Shown: in pieces, positions 17,061-25,737 of the stretch | Position numbering within the stretch: the stretch's first letter is position 1 | Layout: each line of letters starts with the position of its first letter | Assembly: GCA_028277405.1 (NCBI GenBank) | Contig: JANQGH010000062.1 | Location: forward strand, 62,001-126,000 | Length of the DNA stretch: 64,000 nucleotides | Origin: Alphaproteobacteria bacterium | GTDB taxonomy: Bacteria; Pseudomonadota; Alphaproteobacteria; DSM-16000; Inquilinaceae | Direction: 5' to 3' | Translations under genes and position numbers: made by a program | The notes under the pieces: generated by a model | Seen by the model: the letters and a program-made list of their open reading frames with translations, nothing else | Database searches by the model: none | What the model was told of the DNA's origin: nothing

Positions 17061-18122
17061 TCAGATTGCCAGGGCGATCTGGCGGCCACACTCCTCGGTC
17101 GTGGCGATACCGCCGAGATCGGCGGTCTTGATCGATGCCGGGCCGGCCAGCACCGTTTCGATCGCGGCCTCGATGGCGCGGGCGGCGTCCGGTTCGCCCA
17201 GATGATCCAGCATCATGGCGGCGGACCAGATCGCCGCGACCGGGTTGGCGATGCCTTGTCCGGCGATGTCCGGTGCGGAGCCGTGCACCGGTTCGAACAT
17301 CGACGGTGCGCTGCGGTCGGGATTGATGTTGGCCGACGGCGCGATTCCGATCGACCCGGCAACCGCCGGCCCCAGATCCGACAGGATATCGCCGAACAGG
17401 TTGGAGCCGACCACAACGTCGAACCAATCCGGATGGAGGACGAAATGGGCGGTCAGGATGTCGATGTGAAAGCTTTGCACCGCGACGTCGGGAAAGACCT
17501 GCGCCATTGCCGCCACCCGCTCGTCCCAGAACGGCATGGAGTGGATGATGCCGTTCGACTTCGTGGCCGACGCCAGCCGACCACCGCGCTTGACCGCAAG
17601 CTCGAACGCGTAGCGCAGGATGCGGTCGGTGCCGCGCCGAGTGAACACCGCCTCCTGCATGACCGTTTCGTTTTCGGTTCCGGCGAAGATGCGCCCGCCG
17701 ACCTCGGAATACTCGCCCTCCGTGTTCTCGCGCACGACCACGAAATCGATATCGCCGGGCTTGCGGCCGGCCAGCGGCGAGGTCACGCCCTCGAACAACT
17801 TGACCGGCCTGAGATTGACGTATTGGTCGAACGCGCGGCGGAACGGGATCAACAGCCCCCACAGTGAGACGTGATCCGGCACGTTCGGCCAGCCGACCGC
17901 GCCCAGGAAGATCGCGTCGAACGGGCGCATGAGATCGACGCCGTCCGTTGGCATCATCCGGCCCGTGGCCTCGTAGGCGGCGCAGGACCAGTCGAACTCG
18001 GTCCATTCGATCGCAAAGCCATGCGCCTTGGCCGCGGCCTCCGCCGCCCGCATGCCTTCAGGCACGACCTCCTTGCCGATGCCGTCGCCCGGTATCGCCG
18101 CGATGCGGTAGGTTCTAGTCAT
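17061..18122 (-). CDS. Tartrate / D-malate dehydrogenase (TtuC family)
   Basis: 353-residue beta-decarboxylating dehydrogenase of the isocitrate/isopropylmalate family, closest in pattern to tartrate dehydrogenase/D-malate dehydrogenase. Visible are the N-terminal IPGDGIGKEV, the VVVRENTEGEYSEVGGR loop, the catalytic Lys-containing VKRGGRLASATKSNG and metal-binding Asp residues in GDILSD, plus FEPVHGSAPDIAG. It would oxidise tartrate or malate with NAD and can release CO2. It is the last gene of the leftward operon, 18 nt after the D-tartrate dehydratase, and convergent with the SDR gene. Confidence 0.9.
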   Translation of the reverse strand: MTRTYRIAAIPGDGIGKEVVPEGMRAAEAAAKAHGFAIEWTEFDWSCAAYEATGRMMPTDGVDLMRPFDAIFLGAVGWPNVPDHVSLWGLLIPFRRAFDQYVNLRPVKLFEGVTSPLAGRKPGDIDFVVVRENTEGEYSEVGGRIFAGTENETVMQEAVFTRRGTDRILRYAFELAVKRGGRLASATKSNGIIHSMPFWDERVAAMAQVFPDVAVQSFHIDILTAHFVLHPDWFDVVVGSNLFGDILSDLGPAVAGSIGIAPSANINPDRSAPSMFEPVHGSAPDIAGQGIANPVAAIWSAAMMLDHLGEPDAARAIEAAIETVLAGPASIKTADLGGIATTEECGRQIALAI

Positions 18123-18140
18123 CAGGTCCTGCCGTACGGA

Positions 18141-19313
18141 TCAGTATCCGAGATCCTCGACAAGCTTTCTGAACTCGGCATAAAGCGTTGCCCTTTCTTC
18201 AAAGCCGATGCCGGGGGCGTCGGGCAGGCCGACATAGGAGTCTTCGACCGGGGTTGCATCGGCAAAGCCGCAGAACGGCTTGAACACTTCAGGATAGGAT
18301 TCGTTGCCGCCCAGGCCCAGGCCGGCGGCGATGTTCAGCGACATCTGGTGGCCGCCATGGGGCACGACGGTGCGCGGCGACCAGCCATGGTCCTTCAGCA
18401 TGTCCAGCATCCGCAGATATTCCACCAGGCCGTAACTCAAGGCACAGTCGAACTGCAGCACATCCCGGTCCGGCCGCATGCCGCCGTGGCGGATCAAATT
18501 GCGCTGATCCTGGACCGAAAACAGGTTCTCGCCCGTGGCCAATGGCGAGTCGTAGACTTCCGACAGGACGGCCTGAAGCCGATAGTCGAGCGGATCGCCC
18601 GCCTCCTCAAACCAGCGCAGACCGTAGGGCGCCAGCGCCTCGGCATAGGCAAGCGCCGTCGGCAGATCGAACCGCCCGTTGGCGTCGACGCAGAGATCCT
18701 CCGGCGCGACGATCTCCAAGACGGCATCGATCCGCCTCAGGTCGTCGTCCAGCTCGGCACCGCCGATCTTCATCTTCACCGCACGATAGCCCATGGCGCG
18801 ATAGCGGCGCATTTCGTCCTGCAGCGCGCCCAGATCCTTGCCCGGGTAATAGTAGCCGCCGGCGGCATAGACCCAGACCTTGTCGTCGACCACGCCACCG
18901 CGATAGCGGTCGGCCAGCAGCCGGTAAAGCGGCACACCTTCGATCTTGGCCACCACGTCCCACACCGCCATGTCGATCGTGCCGACCGCGACCGAGCGCT
19001 CGCCATGGCCGCCCGGCTTCTCGTTGGCCATCATCGTGTCCCAGATGGCATGGGGCGACAGGCGGCCGTTCGCGTCCAGCAGATCGTCGGGGTCCGTTTC
19101 CATGATGCGCGGCTCAAAGCGCTCCCGGATCAAGGCGCCCTGGCCGTACCTTCCGTTGGAATTGAAGCCGAAGCCGACCACCGGCCTGCCGTCCCGGATG
19201 GTGTCGGTCACCACGGCCACGGTCGAACAGGTCATCTTGGAAAAGTCGATATAGGCGTTGCGGATATCGGAGGCGATCGAGGCCGTCCGTTCGCGGATTT
19301 CGACGATGCGCAT
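18141..19313 (-). CDS. tarD: D-tartrate dehydratase-like enolase-superfamily enzyme
   Basis: 390 residues, matching the Bradyrhizobium D-tartrate dehydratase pattern nearly end to end (NAYIDFSKMT near the start, GFNSNGRYGQG, EKPGGHGERSVAVGT, AAGGYYYPGK). Catalytic elements: KMK at 180-182, metal ligands Asp210, Glu236 and Glu262, and the PHGGHQM base motif at 318-324. The family reaction is D-tartrate to oxaloacetate plus water. It sits between a sugar-acid dehydratase and the tartrate/malate dehydrogenase. The gene symbol is by family resemblance recalled from memory, not by search. Confidence 0.85.
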   Translation of the reverse strand: MRIVEIRERTASIASDIRNAYIDFSKMTCSTVAVVTDTIRDGRPVVGFGFNSNGRYGQGALIRERFEPRIMETDPDDLLDANGRLSPHAIWDTMMANEKPGGHGERSVAVGTIDMAVWDVVAKIEGVPLYRLLADRYRGGVVDDKVWVYAAGGYYYPGKDLGALQDEMRRYRAMGYRAVKMKIGGAELDDDLRRIDAVLEIVAPEDLCVDANGRFDLPTALAYAEALAPYGLRWFEEAGDPLDYRLQAVLSEVYDSPLATGENLFSVQDQRNLIRHGGMRPDRDVLQFDCALSYGLVEYLRMLDMLKDHGWSPRTVVPHGGHQMSLNIAAGLGLGGNESYPEVFKPFCGFADATPVEDSYVGLPDAPGIGFEERATLYAEFRKLVEDLGY

Positions 19314-19336
19314 GGGTGGGAGGCTTTCTTCAGCGG

Positions 19337-20515
19337 TTACTGATCGACGACGAAACCGTCGATATGGGCGCGCATCTCCACAGTACGCAGGACCGGCGCC
19401 GGGTCCGAACGCCCGCGCTCGGAAAGGGCAACACCGAGCCCTGGCGCGTCCGGGATGGTGGCATAGCCGTCCCTCACCTCGGGCAGGGCGGTCACGAATT
19501 GCGTCCCGCGCAGGGTGTGGCGCGAGGCCTCCGGCGTGGCCGTGTCTTCAAATTCCAGGCCGACGGTCGGGTATTCCTGGATCGCCACGTTGGGGATCGC
19601 GGCGTCGAGCTGCAGGCAGGCGAAGAGCGAGACCGGCGACAGGGGATTGTGCGGCACCACCTGGATGTCATGCGCCTCGGCCAGCGCGGCGATCTTACGG
19701 GCCCCGGTCAGGCCGCCGCACAGGCAGACGGACACGCGGGCGTAGCTGAGCGCGCGGGCGGCGATATGGGCCTGGAACTCATGAAGCGTGGCAAACCGCT
19801 CGCCGGTGGCTACCGGTATCGTGGTCTTGTCGGCGATCCGTGCCATGGCGTCGACCGACGCGGGCGGCATCGGGTCTTCGTAGAACATGGGCCGATAGGG
19901 CGCGATCTCGTTGCCGAACACGATGGCCTCGGCCGGTGTCAGGCGGCGATGGATCTCGATGCACAGATCGACCTCCGGCCCCAGCGCCTCGCGCAAGTCA
20001 CGGACCACGGCGACGGCGTCTTCGATCTTGGCGGCATGGCCCTTGGCGTAGGGCACGGAGCGGTCTTCATCGAGAAACGGGTTGAGATGGCCGATCGCGG
20101 TGAAGCCCTGGCGTTTCAGGTCAAGGCAGTCTTCGATCATCGCCTCGCGGCTGGCCGCCTTCACATGGGCATACAAGCGCACCTTCTGCCGCACCGGTCC
20201 GCCGAGCAGGGCATGGATCGGCACGCCCAGCGCCTGGCCCTTGATATCCCACAGCGCGATGTCGATCGCCGAGATCGCACCGCAGATGGCAGCGCCCTTG
20301 AAGTGGCCAAACCGGTGCATCACCGCCCAGTGATGTTCGATCGGGCCCGGATCCTTGCCGACAAGGTAGGTGGCGAACTTTTCGATCGCGGCCTGTGAGG
20401 CCTCCAGATGGCCCCAGGCGCCGGACTCGCCTGTGCCGACGATGCCGGTGTCCGTCTCGACCTCGACATAAAGGAAGCGGCCGGCGCGATAAGGCGTAAC
20501 CCTGGTGATCTTCAT
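19337..20515 (-). CDS. Enolase-superfamily sugar-acid dehydratase (galactonate/mannonate dehydratase-like)
   Basis: 392-residue mandelate-racemase-group enzyme. Metal ligands are in CIEIHRRL (Glu in place of the usual Asp), FYEDPMPP and TGERFAT; the catalytic His is in VVPHNPLSPVS. The EIH and PHNPL patterns are those of galactonate/mannonate-type acid-sugar dehydratases rather than racemases, so it should make a 2-keto-3-deoxy sugar acid. ATG at 20515 has GAGAGGTG upstream; further in-frame upstream codons overlap the CapA-like gene. Substrate not predictable in detail. Confidence 0.85.
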   Translation of the reverse strand: MKITRVTPYRAGRFLYVEVETDTGIVGTGESGAWGHLEASQAAIEKFATYLVGKDPGPIEHHWAVMHRFGHFKGAAICGAISAIDIALWDIKGQALGVPIHALLGGPVRQKVRLYAHVKAASREAMIEDCLDLKRQGFTAIGHLNPFLDEDRSVPYAKGHAAKIEDAVAVVRDLREALGPEVDLCIEIHRRLTPAEAIVFGNEIAPYRPMFYEDPMPPASVDAMARIADKTTIPVATGERFATLHEFQAHIAARALSYARVSVCLCGGLTGARKIAALAEAHDIQVVPHNPLSPVSLFACLQLDAAIPNVAIQEYPTVGLEFEDTATPEASRHTLRGTQFVTALPEVRDGYATIPDAPGLGVALSERGRSDPAPVLRTVEMRAHIDGFVVDQ

Positions 20516-20558
20516 GCCGCGGCACCTCTCTCGTGGGATCGTAGGGATGCGACACCCG

Positions 20559-21671
20559 TCATGCAGATGCGCCCGTGTGCTGAGGCAGGACAACCGCCGC
20601 ATCCCGGTCCCGGGCGATGACCTCGGTGCCGAAGGGTGCCGAGCGTGCGGCCAGGCTGTCGACGATCGCCCGCCCGTCGCCGGCCGGGTCCAGAATGGCG
20701 ATCAGATTGTCCGCGTCGCGCCGGACCGGCAGCACCGCCAGATCGGCGATTTGGCGATCGCGCACGAGTAGGCGGACCATCAGGCCATCAAGGTTGCGAC
20801 CTGCCATCTTCGGCCAGTCGAAGGCGAAATTGCCGAGACTGTAGAAGACCGGCTTGCCCTGATGGCATTCGACGCCTTGGATAACGTGCGGGTGGTGGCC
20901 GAAGACCAGGTCCGCCCCGGCCTCGATCGCCGCCCGGCCGACCACGCGCTGATAGTCGACCACCTCGACACTGCTCGACACGCCCCAATGGCAGGAGACG
21001 ATGACGATGTCGGCCTGCCGTCGCAGATCTCGAACATCGGCCTCCATGGCCGCCAGTTCCCCCGGATCGGGCACGGTCAGGATGATCGGCGGGGCGGCCG
21101 GCATCTCCAGCGCCCGGCGGTCCGGCTGATAGCCGGTATGGACCTTGATCGTGGCGCATCCCGGCGTTGTCGGCCCGGCGGCATGACCAACGGGCCAGAA
21201 CACGGACGTGTAGCTGAGAAAGCCGATGGTCGCGCCGTCGGCCTGCACGATCGCGGGCGCCCGTGCCGTGTCAATCGTCGCGCCGGCACCGCAGTGTTTG
21301 ATACCGGCTTCATCCAAGGTGGCAATGCTGTTCAGCGCGGCCGCCGGCGGGAAACAGACATTCGAGGCGCAGGCCACCGCATCGAAGCCGGCCACCACCA
21401 GCGCCTCGACCATGCGCGGGTCGCTGTGACGCCAGCGATCCTTGTGCGCAATGTCCGGCGTGTTCGGGTCTTGCGACGGGGGCGACAACGGCCCTTCCAA
21501 TTGCCCGAACAGGACATCGGCGTCCTGCAACGTGCCCAGCACATGAGCGAAGGCCGAGGCCGGCTCTGCCCGGTCCTGGATGTTGGTATCGCCGAGGAGG
21601 ATGATGGACGTATCGCCCGCCTGCGCCGGCCTTTGCCACTGCCAAGGGCCTGTGCCCGCATGTTCGGCCAT
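20559..21671 (-). CDS. CapA-family (poly-gamma-glutamate synthesis type) metallophosphatase-like protein
   Basis: 370 residues of the PGA_cap/CapA family: N-terminal IILLGDTNIQDR, LFGQLEGPLS, VACASNVCF, then VSCHWGV, DLVFGHHPHVIQGVE and FYSLGNFAFDW, the family's metal-site motifs. Unlike CapA from capsule clusters it has no N-terminal membrane anchor or signal peptide and is probably cytosolic. The ATG overlaps the stop of the fused ATPase gene by one base (TAATG), so it is translationally coupled to the importer. Its job in a sugar-acid operon is unknown; hydrolysis or removal of a substituent from imported substrate is one possibility. Confidence 0.88.
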   Translation of the reverse strand: MAEHAGTGPWQWQRPAQAGDTSIILLGDTNIQDRAEPASAFAHVLGTLQDADVLFGQLEGPLSPPSQDPNTPDIAHKDRWRHSDPRMVEALVVAGFDAVACASNVCFPPAAALNSIATLDEAGIKHCGAGATIDTARAPAIVQADGATIGFLSYTSVFWPVGHAAGPTTPGCATIKVHTGYQPDRRALEMPAAPPIILTVPDPGELAAMEADVRDLRRQADIVIVSCHWGVSSSVEVVDYQRVVGRAAIEAGADLVFGHHPHVIQGVECHQGKPVFYSLGNFAFDWPKMAGRNLDGLMVRLLVRDRQIADLAVLPVRRDADNLIAILDPAGDGRAIVDSLAARSAPFGTEVIARDRDAAVVLPQHTGASA

Positions 21672-23488
21672 TACGGGCCCTCCATCGTTGAAGCGGTTGG
21701 GTGGTCTTCGGCGACATAGCGGTGCCGTTGGTGAATGCGCCGGTCGCGCGGGTCCGGGCGCGGCACCGCCGACAGCAAGGCCTTGGTGTAGGGGTGTTCG
21801 GGATGGTCGCAGACCTGGGTGGCGACACCCGTTTCGACGATGCGGCCGCGATGCATCACGGCGACCCGGTCGCAGAAATAGCGCACGACGCTGATGTCGT
21901 GGCTGACGAAGATGAACGACAGCGACATCTGCGACTGCAGGTCCAGCAACAGGTCCAGCACCTGGGCACGGATGGAAACGTCCAGCGCGGAAGTCGCCTC
22001 GTCCGCGATGATCAGCCTGGGTTCGGGCGCCAGGGCGCGGGCGATGCAGATGCGCTGGCGCTGGCCGCCGGAAAAGGCATGCGGATAGCGTTCCAAATGG
22101 TCGGCGCTCAGCCCCACCCGCTCCAGCAGGTCTGCCGCGCGGTCCCTGATCCGGCGCTGTTTCCACCCCATCATCTTAAGCGGTTCGCCGATCAGGTCGG
22201 CCACGGTCATGCGCGGGTTCAGCGAGCCGAACGGGTCCTGAAAGATCATGCGGATGTCGCGGTAAAGCCGGCGCAGGCCGCGCTTGTCCAACGCGGTGAT
22301 GTCGATGTCGGCACCATCCCCGGCGCGGTAGGAAACCGTGCCGCTGCTCGGTTCGATCATCCGCAGCAGGCATCGGCCCAAGGTCGTCTTGCCGGACCCG
22401 GACTCGCCGACAATGCCCAGGGTTTCGCCCTCGCGCAGGCTGAGGCTGGCATTGTCGACCGCCTTGATCGTGCGGGACTTGGACCGGAAGAAGCCCTTAT
22501 GGCTGGTAAACTCCTTCCCCAGCCCCTCGACCGTGAGGATCTGGGCGCGATCGTCGGGCCCGTCCGCGTGCCGCGCCCGCGCCGCGATCTTCGCTGGGGC
22601 CGGCTTTTCCAGCTTGACCGCCGAGCCGATCAGCATGCGCGAGTACGGGTGCTGCGGGGCGTGGAAAACATCCTCGACCGGGCCGGCCTCGACCATCTCG
22701 CCCAGGTTCATGACACAGACCCGGTCGGCGATTTCGGCGACCACGCCCATGTCATGGGTGATGAACATCACCGCCATGCCGAACTCGTCCTGCAACTCGC
22801 CGATCAGATCCAGGATTTCGGCCTGGGTGGTGACGTCGAGGGCGGTCGTCGGCTCGTCGGCGATCAGAACGACGGGGTTGCAGGCCAGCGCCATGGCGAT
22901 CATCGCCCGCTGACGCATGCCGCCTGAATACTCAAACGGATAGCGGTCGATCGTGTGTTCGGCATCGGGGATTTCGACGCGCTTCAGCAACTCGATGATG
23001 CGCTTGCGCCGCGCCCGCTTGTCCAGGTCGGTATGGATGCGCAGCGATTCGTCGATCTGGCGGCCGATCGTGTGCACGGGCGACAGCGAACTCATGGGCT
23101 CTTGAAAGATCATCGCGATTTCGCGCCCGCGGATCGCCCGGATCTCCTTGCCGCGCGGGTCGAGCGTCGCCAGATCGACGACCCGGTCGGGGTCGCCGCC
23201 GACGCCGTGCAGCAAGATCTCGCCGCCGACGATCTTGCCGGGGGCGGCGACGATCTGCAGGATCGACCGAGCGGTCACGCTCTTGCCCGAACCGGACTCG
23301 CCGACAACGCACAGCGTGTCGCCGCGTCGCAGGGTAAAGCTGACATCGTCCACGGCCTTCAGCACGCCGGTGCGCAGCGCGAAGTGGGTTTTCAGATGCC
23401 GGACCTCCAGCGCCACGTCACCGCGCGCCAGCCCGACGGACCGGACCGGATCGCCGCCTGACATGCTGTTCGCAAGGGGCCTGTTCAT
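21671..23488 (-). CDS. Fused OppD-OppF ABC transporter ATPase (importer 2)
   Basis: 605-residue protein with two complete ATPase domains. Domain 1 (about residues 25-290): [29 protein letters not shown]. Domain 2 (about 320-580): [30 protein letters not shown]. They match the separate OppD- and OppF-type subunits of importer 1 in order, so this is a gene fusion. Between the domains the usual oligo_HPY cysteine motif of OppD is missing, replaced by an Ala/Arg-rich linker ([16 protein letters not shown]). Start at 23488 lies 7 nt after the permease stop; 23464 is an alternative. Confidence 0.92.
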   Translation of the reverse strand: MNRPLANSMSGGDPVRSVGLARGDVALEVRHLKTHFALRTGVLKAVDDVSFTLRRGDTLCVVGESGSGKSVTARSILQIVAAPGKIVGGEILLHGVGGDPDRVVDLATLDPRGKEIRAIRGREIAMIFQEPMSSLSPVHTIGRQIDESLRIHTDLDKRARRKRIIELLKRVEIPDAEHTIDRYPFEYSGGMRQRAMIAMALACNPVVLIADEPTTALDVTTQAEILDLIGELQDEFGMAVMFITHDMGVVAEIADRVCVMNLGEMVEAGPVEDVFHAPQHPYSRMLIGSAVKLEKPAPAKIAARARHADGPDDRAQILTVEGLGKEFTSHKGFFRSKSRTIKAVDNASLSLREGETLGIVGESGSGKTTLGRCLLRMIEPSSGTVSYRAGDGADIDITALDKRGLRRLYRDIRMIFQDPFGSLNPRMTVADLIGEPLKMMGWKQRRIRDRAADLLERVGLSADHLERYPHAFSGGQRQRICIARALAPEPRLIIADEATSALDVSIRAQVLDLLLDLQSQMSLSFIFVSHDISVVRYFCDRVAVMHRGRIVETGVATQVCDHPEHPYTKALLSAVPRPDPRDRRIHQRHRYVAEDHPTASTMEGP

Positions 23489-23495
23489 CGCCGGC

Positions 23496-24656
23496 CTAAT
23501 GCGCGTAGGGGTCGGCGGCATCGCGCAGACCGTCGCCGAGGAAATTGAGCGCCAGCACGGACACCACGACCGCCAGGCCGGGGGTGAGCAGCCAGGGCGC
23601 GGTGGCGACCGCGCGCACGTTCTGTGCCTCCTGCAACAGAACACCCCAACTGACCACCGGCGGGCGAAGGCCGATGCCCAGGAATGACAGCGCGGTTTCG
23701 GCCAGGATCATCGCCGGTATGGCCAGGGTCAGCGTGGCGATGATGTGGCTGACGAAGGAGGGCGCCATATGGCGCATGATGATGCGCAACTCGCCGGCAC
23801 CGTCGAGCCTGGCCGCGGCCACGAAGTCCTCCGTCTTCATGGAGAGAAACCTGCCGCGCACCTCGCGCGCCAGGCTGGTCCAGCCGATCAGGGAAATCAG
23901 CACCGTGATGACGAAATAGACCGTCAGCGGCGACCAGGCGAGCGGGATGGCGGCGGCCAGGCCCATCCACAGCGGGATCGTCGGTATCGCCTTCAGGAAC
24001 TCGATGACACGCTGGATGATCGTGTCGGTACGGCCGCCGTAATAGCCGGAGATGCCGCCCAACAGCACGCCGAGAAACAGGCTGACGGCGACACCGACCA
24101 AGCCGATGGACATGGACACCCGCGCGCCGTGAATGATCCGGCTCAACATGTCGCGGCCCAGCCGGTCGGCCCCCAGCAGGTAGAAGGGTTCGCCCGGTTC
24201 GATGGGCCCGATCAGCTTGTGCTGCATCGGAATGAACCCCATCAGCAGGTAAGGCTCGGACCGAACGAAAAGGCCGATGGGGATGATCGCGTCGGGATCG
24301 CTGACGAAGGTGCGGCGCACGGCAACCGGATCGATTTCGACCGTGTAGCCGTTGACGTGCGGCAGAAAGCGCGAGCCGCCGTCTTCATCCGCAACGAACA
24401 GGCCGATCGCCTGCGGTGGGGCGTAAGTGTAGCGGGTATGGGTCTCGCCCGGCGGTTCCGGCGCCAGAAACTCGGCGAACAGGGCGACCAGATAGATCAG
24501 CAGCACGATGATGGCGCTGACCATCGCCAGCCGGTGGCGCTTGAAGCGCCACCACATCAACTGCCATTGGCCGGCGACGTCGGCGCGATCGACCTGCTTT
24601 TCCTGCGCCCGGTCCTCCGGATCCGCCGCCCGCGATGATGTCTGGTCCATCGTCAT
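23496..24656 (-). CDS. ABC transporter permease, DppC type (importer 2)
   Basis: 386-residue inner-membrane permease, paralogous to the one at 9480-10628 across its length: shared QWQLMWWRFKRHRLA start, the ~120-residue periplasmic insertion ending GPIEPGEPFYLLGADRLGRD, and the EDFVAAARLDGAGELRIIMRHMAPS cytoplasmic loop. The charged N-terminal 30 residues are cytosolic. It follows the DppB-type gene by 6 nt. An alternative start is the Met two codons in. Confidence 0.92.
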   Translation of the reverse strand: MTMDQTSSRAADPEDRAQEKQVDRADVAGQWQLMWWRFKRHRLAMVSAIIVLLIYLVALFAEFLAPEPPGETHTRYTYAPPQAIGLFVADEDGGSRFLPHVNGYTVEIDPVAVRRTFVSDPDAIIPIGLFVRSEPYLLMGFIPMQHKLIGPIEPGEPFYLLGADRLGRDMLSRIIHGARVSMSIGLVGVAVSLFLGVLLGGISGYYGGRTDTIIQRVIEFLKAIPTIPLWMGLAAAIPLAWSPLTVYFVITVLISLIGWTSLAREVRGRFLSMKTEDFVAAARLDGAGELRIIMRHMAPSFVSHIIATLTLAIPAMILAETALSFLGIGLRPPVVSWGVLLQEAQNVRAVATAPWLLTPGLAVVVSVLALNFLGDGLRDAADPYAH

Positions 24657-24662
24657 CGCCGG

Positions 24663-25652
24663 TCACCCATACCGAATGCGTGGGTCGAGCCAGACCAGCA
24701 AGAGGTCGGACAGCAACGTGCCGATCACGGTCAGAACCGACAGGATCATGATGAAGCTGCCGGCCAGATACATGTCCTGGGATCTCAGCGCGATCAGCAG
24801 GACGGGCCCCGTTGTGGGCAGGTTCAAGACGATCGACGTGATCGCGGCGCCGGAGACCAAAGCCGGCAGTTCCCAGCCGACCTGGCTGATGAAGGGATTG
24901 AGCGCCAGGCGAACCGGATAGCGCAGCAGCAGGGTGCGCTCGCCCACACCCTTGGCGCGGGCGGTCTCGACATAGGGCTTGTTCAACTCGTCCAGCAGAT
25001 TGGCGCGCATCACCCGGATCAGCCCCGCCGTCGAGGCCGTGCCGATGATGATCACCGGTATCCACAGATGCGCCAGCAGATCGACCAGCTTGCCCCAGGA
25101 CCAGGGCGCGTCGGCATATTCCGGCGAAAACAGGCCGCCGACGCTCTGCCCGAACACGGTCAGCGCGACATACATCAAGACCAGCGCCAGCATGAAATTG
25201 GGGATGGCGAGGCCAAGGAAGCCAAAGAAGGTGAAGACATAGTCGCCGAGCGAGTATTTGCGGATCGCCGAATAGACGCCGATGGGAAAGGCAACGACGT
25301 AGACCAGGATCATCGAGGCCAGCGAGATGACGAAGGTCAGCCCGACGCGGCCCCAAAGAATGTCCGCGACCGGCCGCTGGTACTGAAACGACCAGCCGAA
25401 ATCCCCTCGGAAGACGATGCCGGAGATCCAATTCCAGTACTGCACCAGGATCGGCTGATCCAGCGCGTAGCGCCGGCGCAGCGCCTCGACCTCTTCACTG
25501 CCGATATCGCCGCCCTCAGCCTCCAGCGTGGCGATGTAGGTGTCGAGAAAATCGCCCGGCGGCAACTGCACGATGGCAAAGGCCACCACCGAGATCGCGA
25601 TCAGCGTCGGGACCATGTAGAGCAGGCGCTTTAGGATATAGCGGGCAAGCAT
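24663..25652 (-). CDS. ABC transporter permease, DppB type (importer 2)
   Basis: 329-residue inner-membrane permease, paralogue of 10621-11607 with the same MLARYILKRLLYM-type start, LPPGDFLDTYIA periplasmic region and EAA loop (NKPYVETARAKGVGERTLLLRYPVR). The start at 25652 is chosen by alignment with importer 1; an in-frame ATG at 25673 is possible and neither has a strong ribosome site. Confidence 0.92.
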   Translation of the reverse strand: MLARYILKRLLYMVPTLIAISVVAFAIVQLPPGDFLDTYIATLEAEGGDIGSEEVEALRRRYALDQPILVQYWNWISGIVFRGDFGWSFQYQRPVADILWGRVGLTFVISLASMILVYVVAFPIGVYSAIRKYSLGDYVFTFFGFLGLAIPNFMLALVLMYVALTVFGQSVGGLFSPEYADAPWSWGKLVDLLAHLWIPVIIIGTASTAGLIRVMRANLLDELNKPYVETARAKGVGERTLLLRYPVRLALNPFISQVGWELPALVSGAAITSIVLNLPTTGPVLLIALRSQDMYLAGSFIMILSVLTVIGTLLSDLLLVWLDPRIRYG

Positions 25653-25676
25653 TGTCCGGGTCCCGTTGGGCAAAAG

Positions 25677-25724
25677 GCCGGCCCGGACCGCTCGATCCGG
25701 AGGATCGCGGCGACAGGGGCCGGC
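25677..25724 (-). promoter_or_regulatory. Intercistronic stem-loop after binding-protein gene 2
   Basis: Outer stem GCCGGCCC (25677-25684) pairs perfectly with GGGCCGGC (25717-25724); an inner 6-bp hairpin CGATCC/GGATCG (25693-25698, 25702-25707) stacks inside it. It fills the gap between the binding protein and the permease at the same relative place as the stem-loops at 11652-11679 and 31166-31199. Confidence 0.55.
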
Positions 25725-25737
25725 TGGTCACCGTCGA

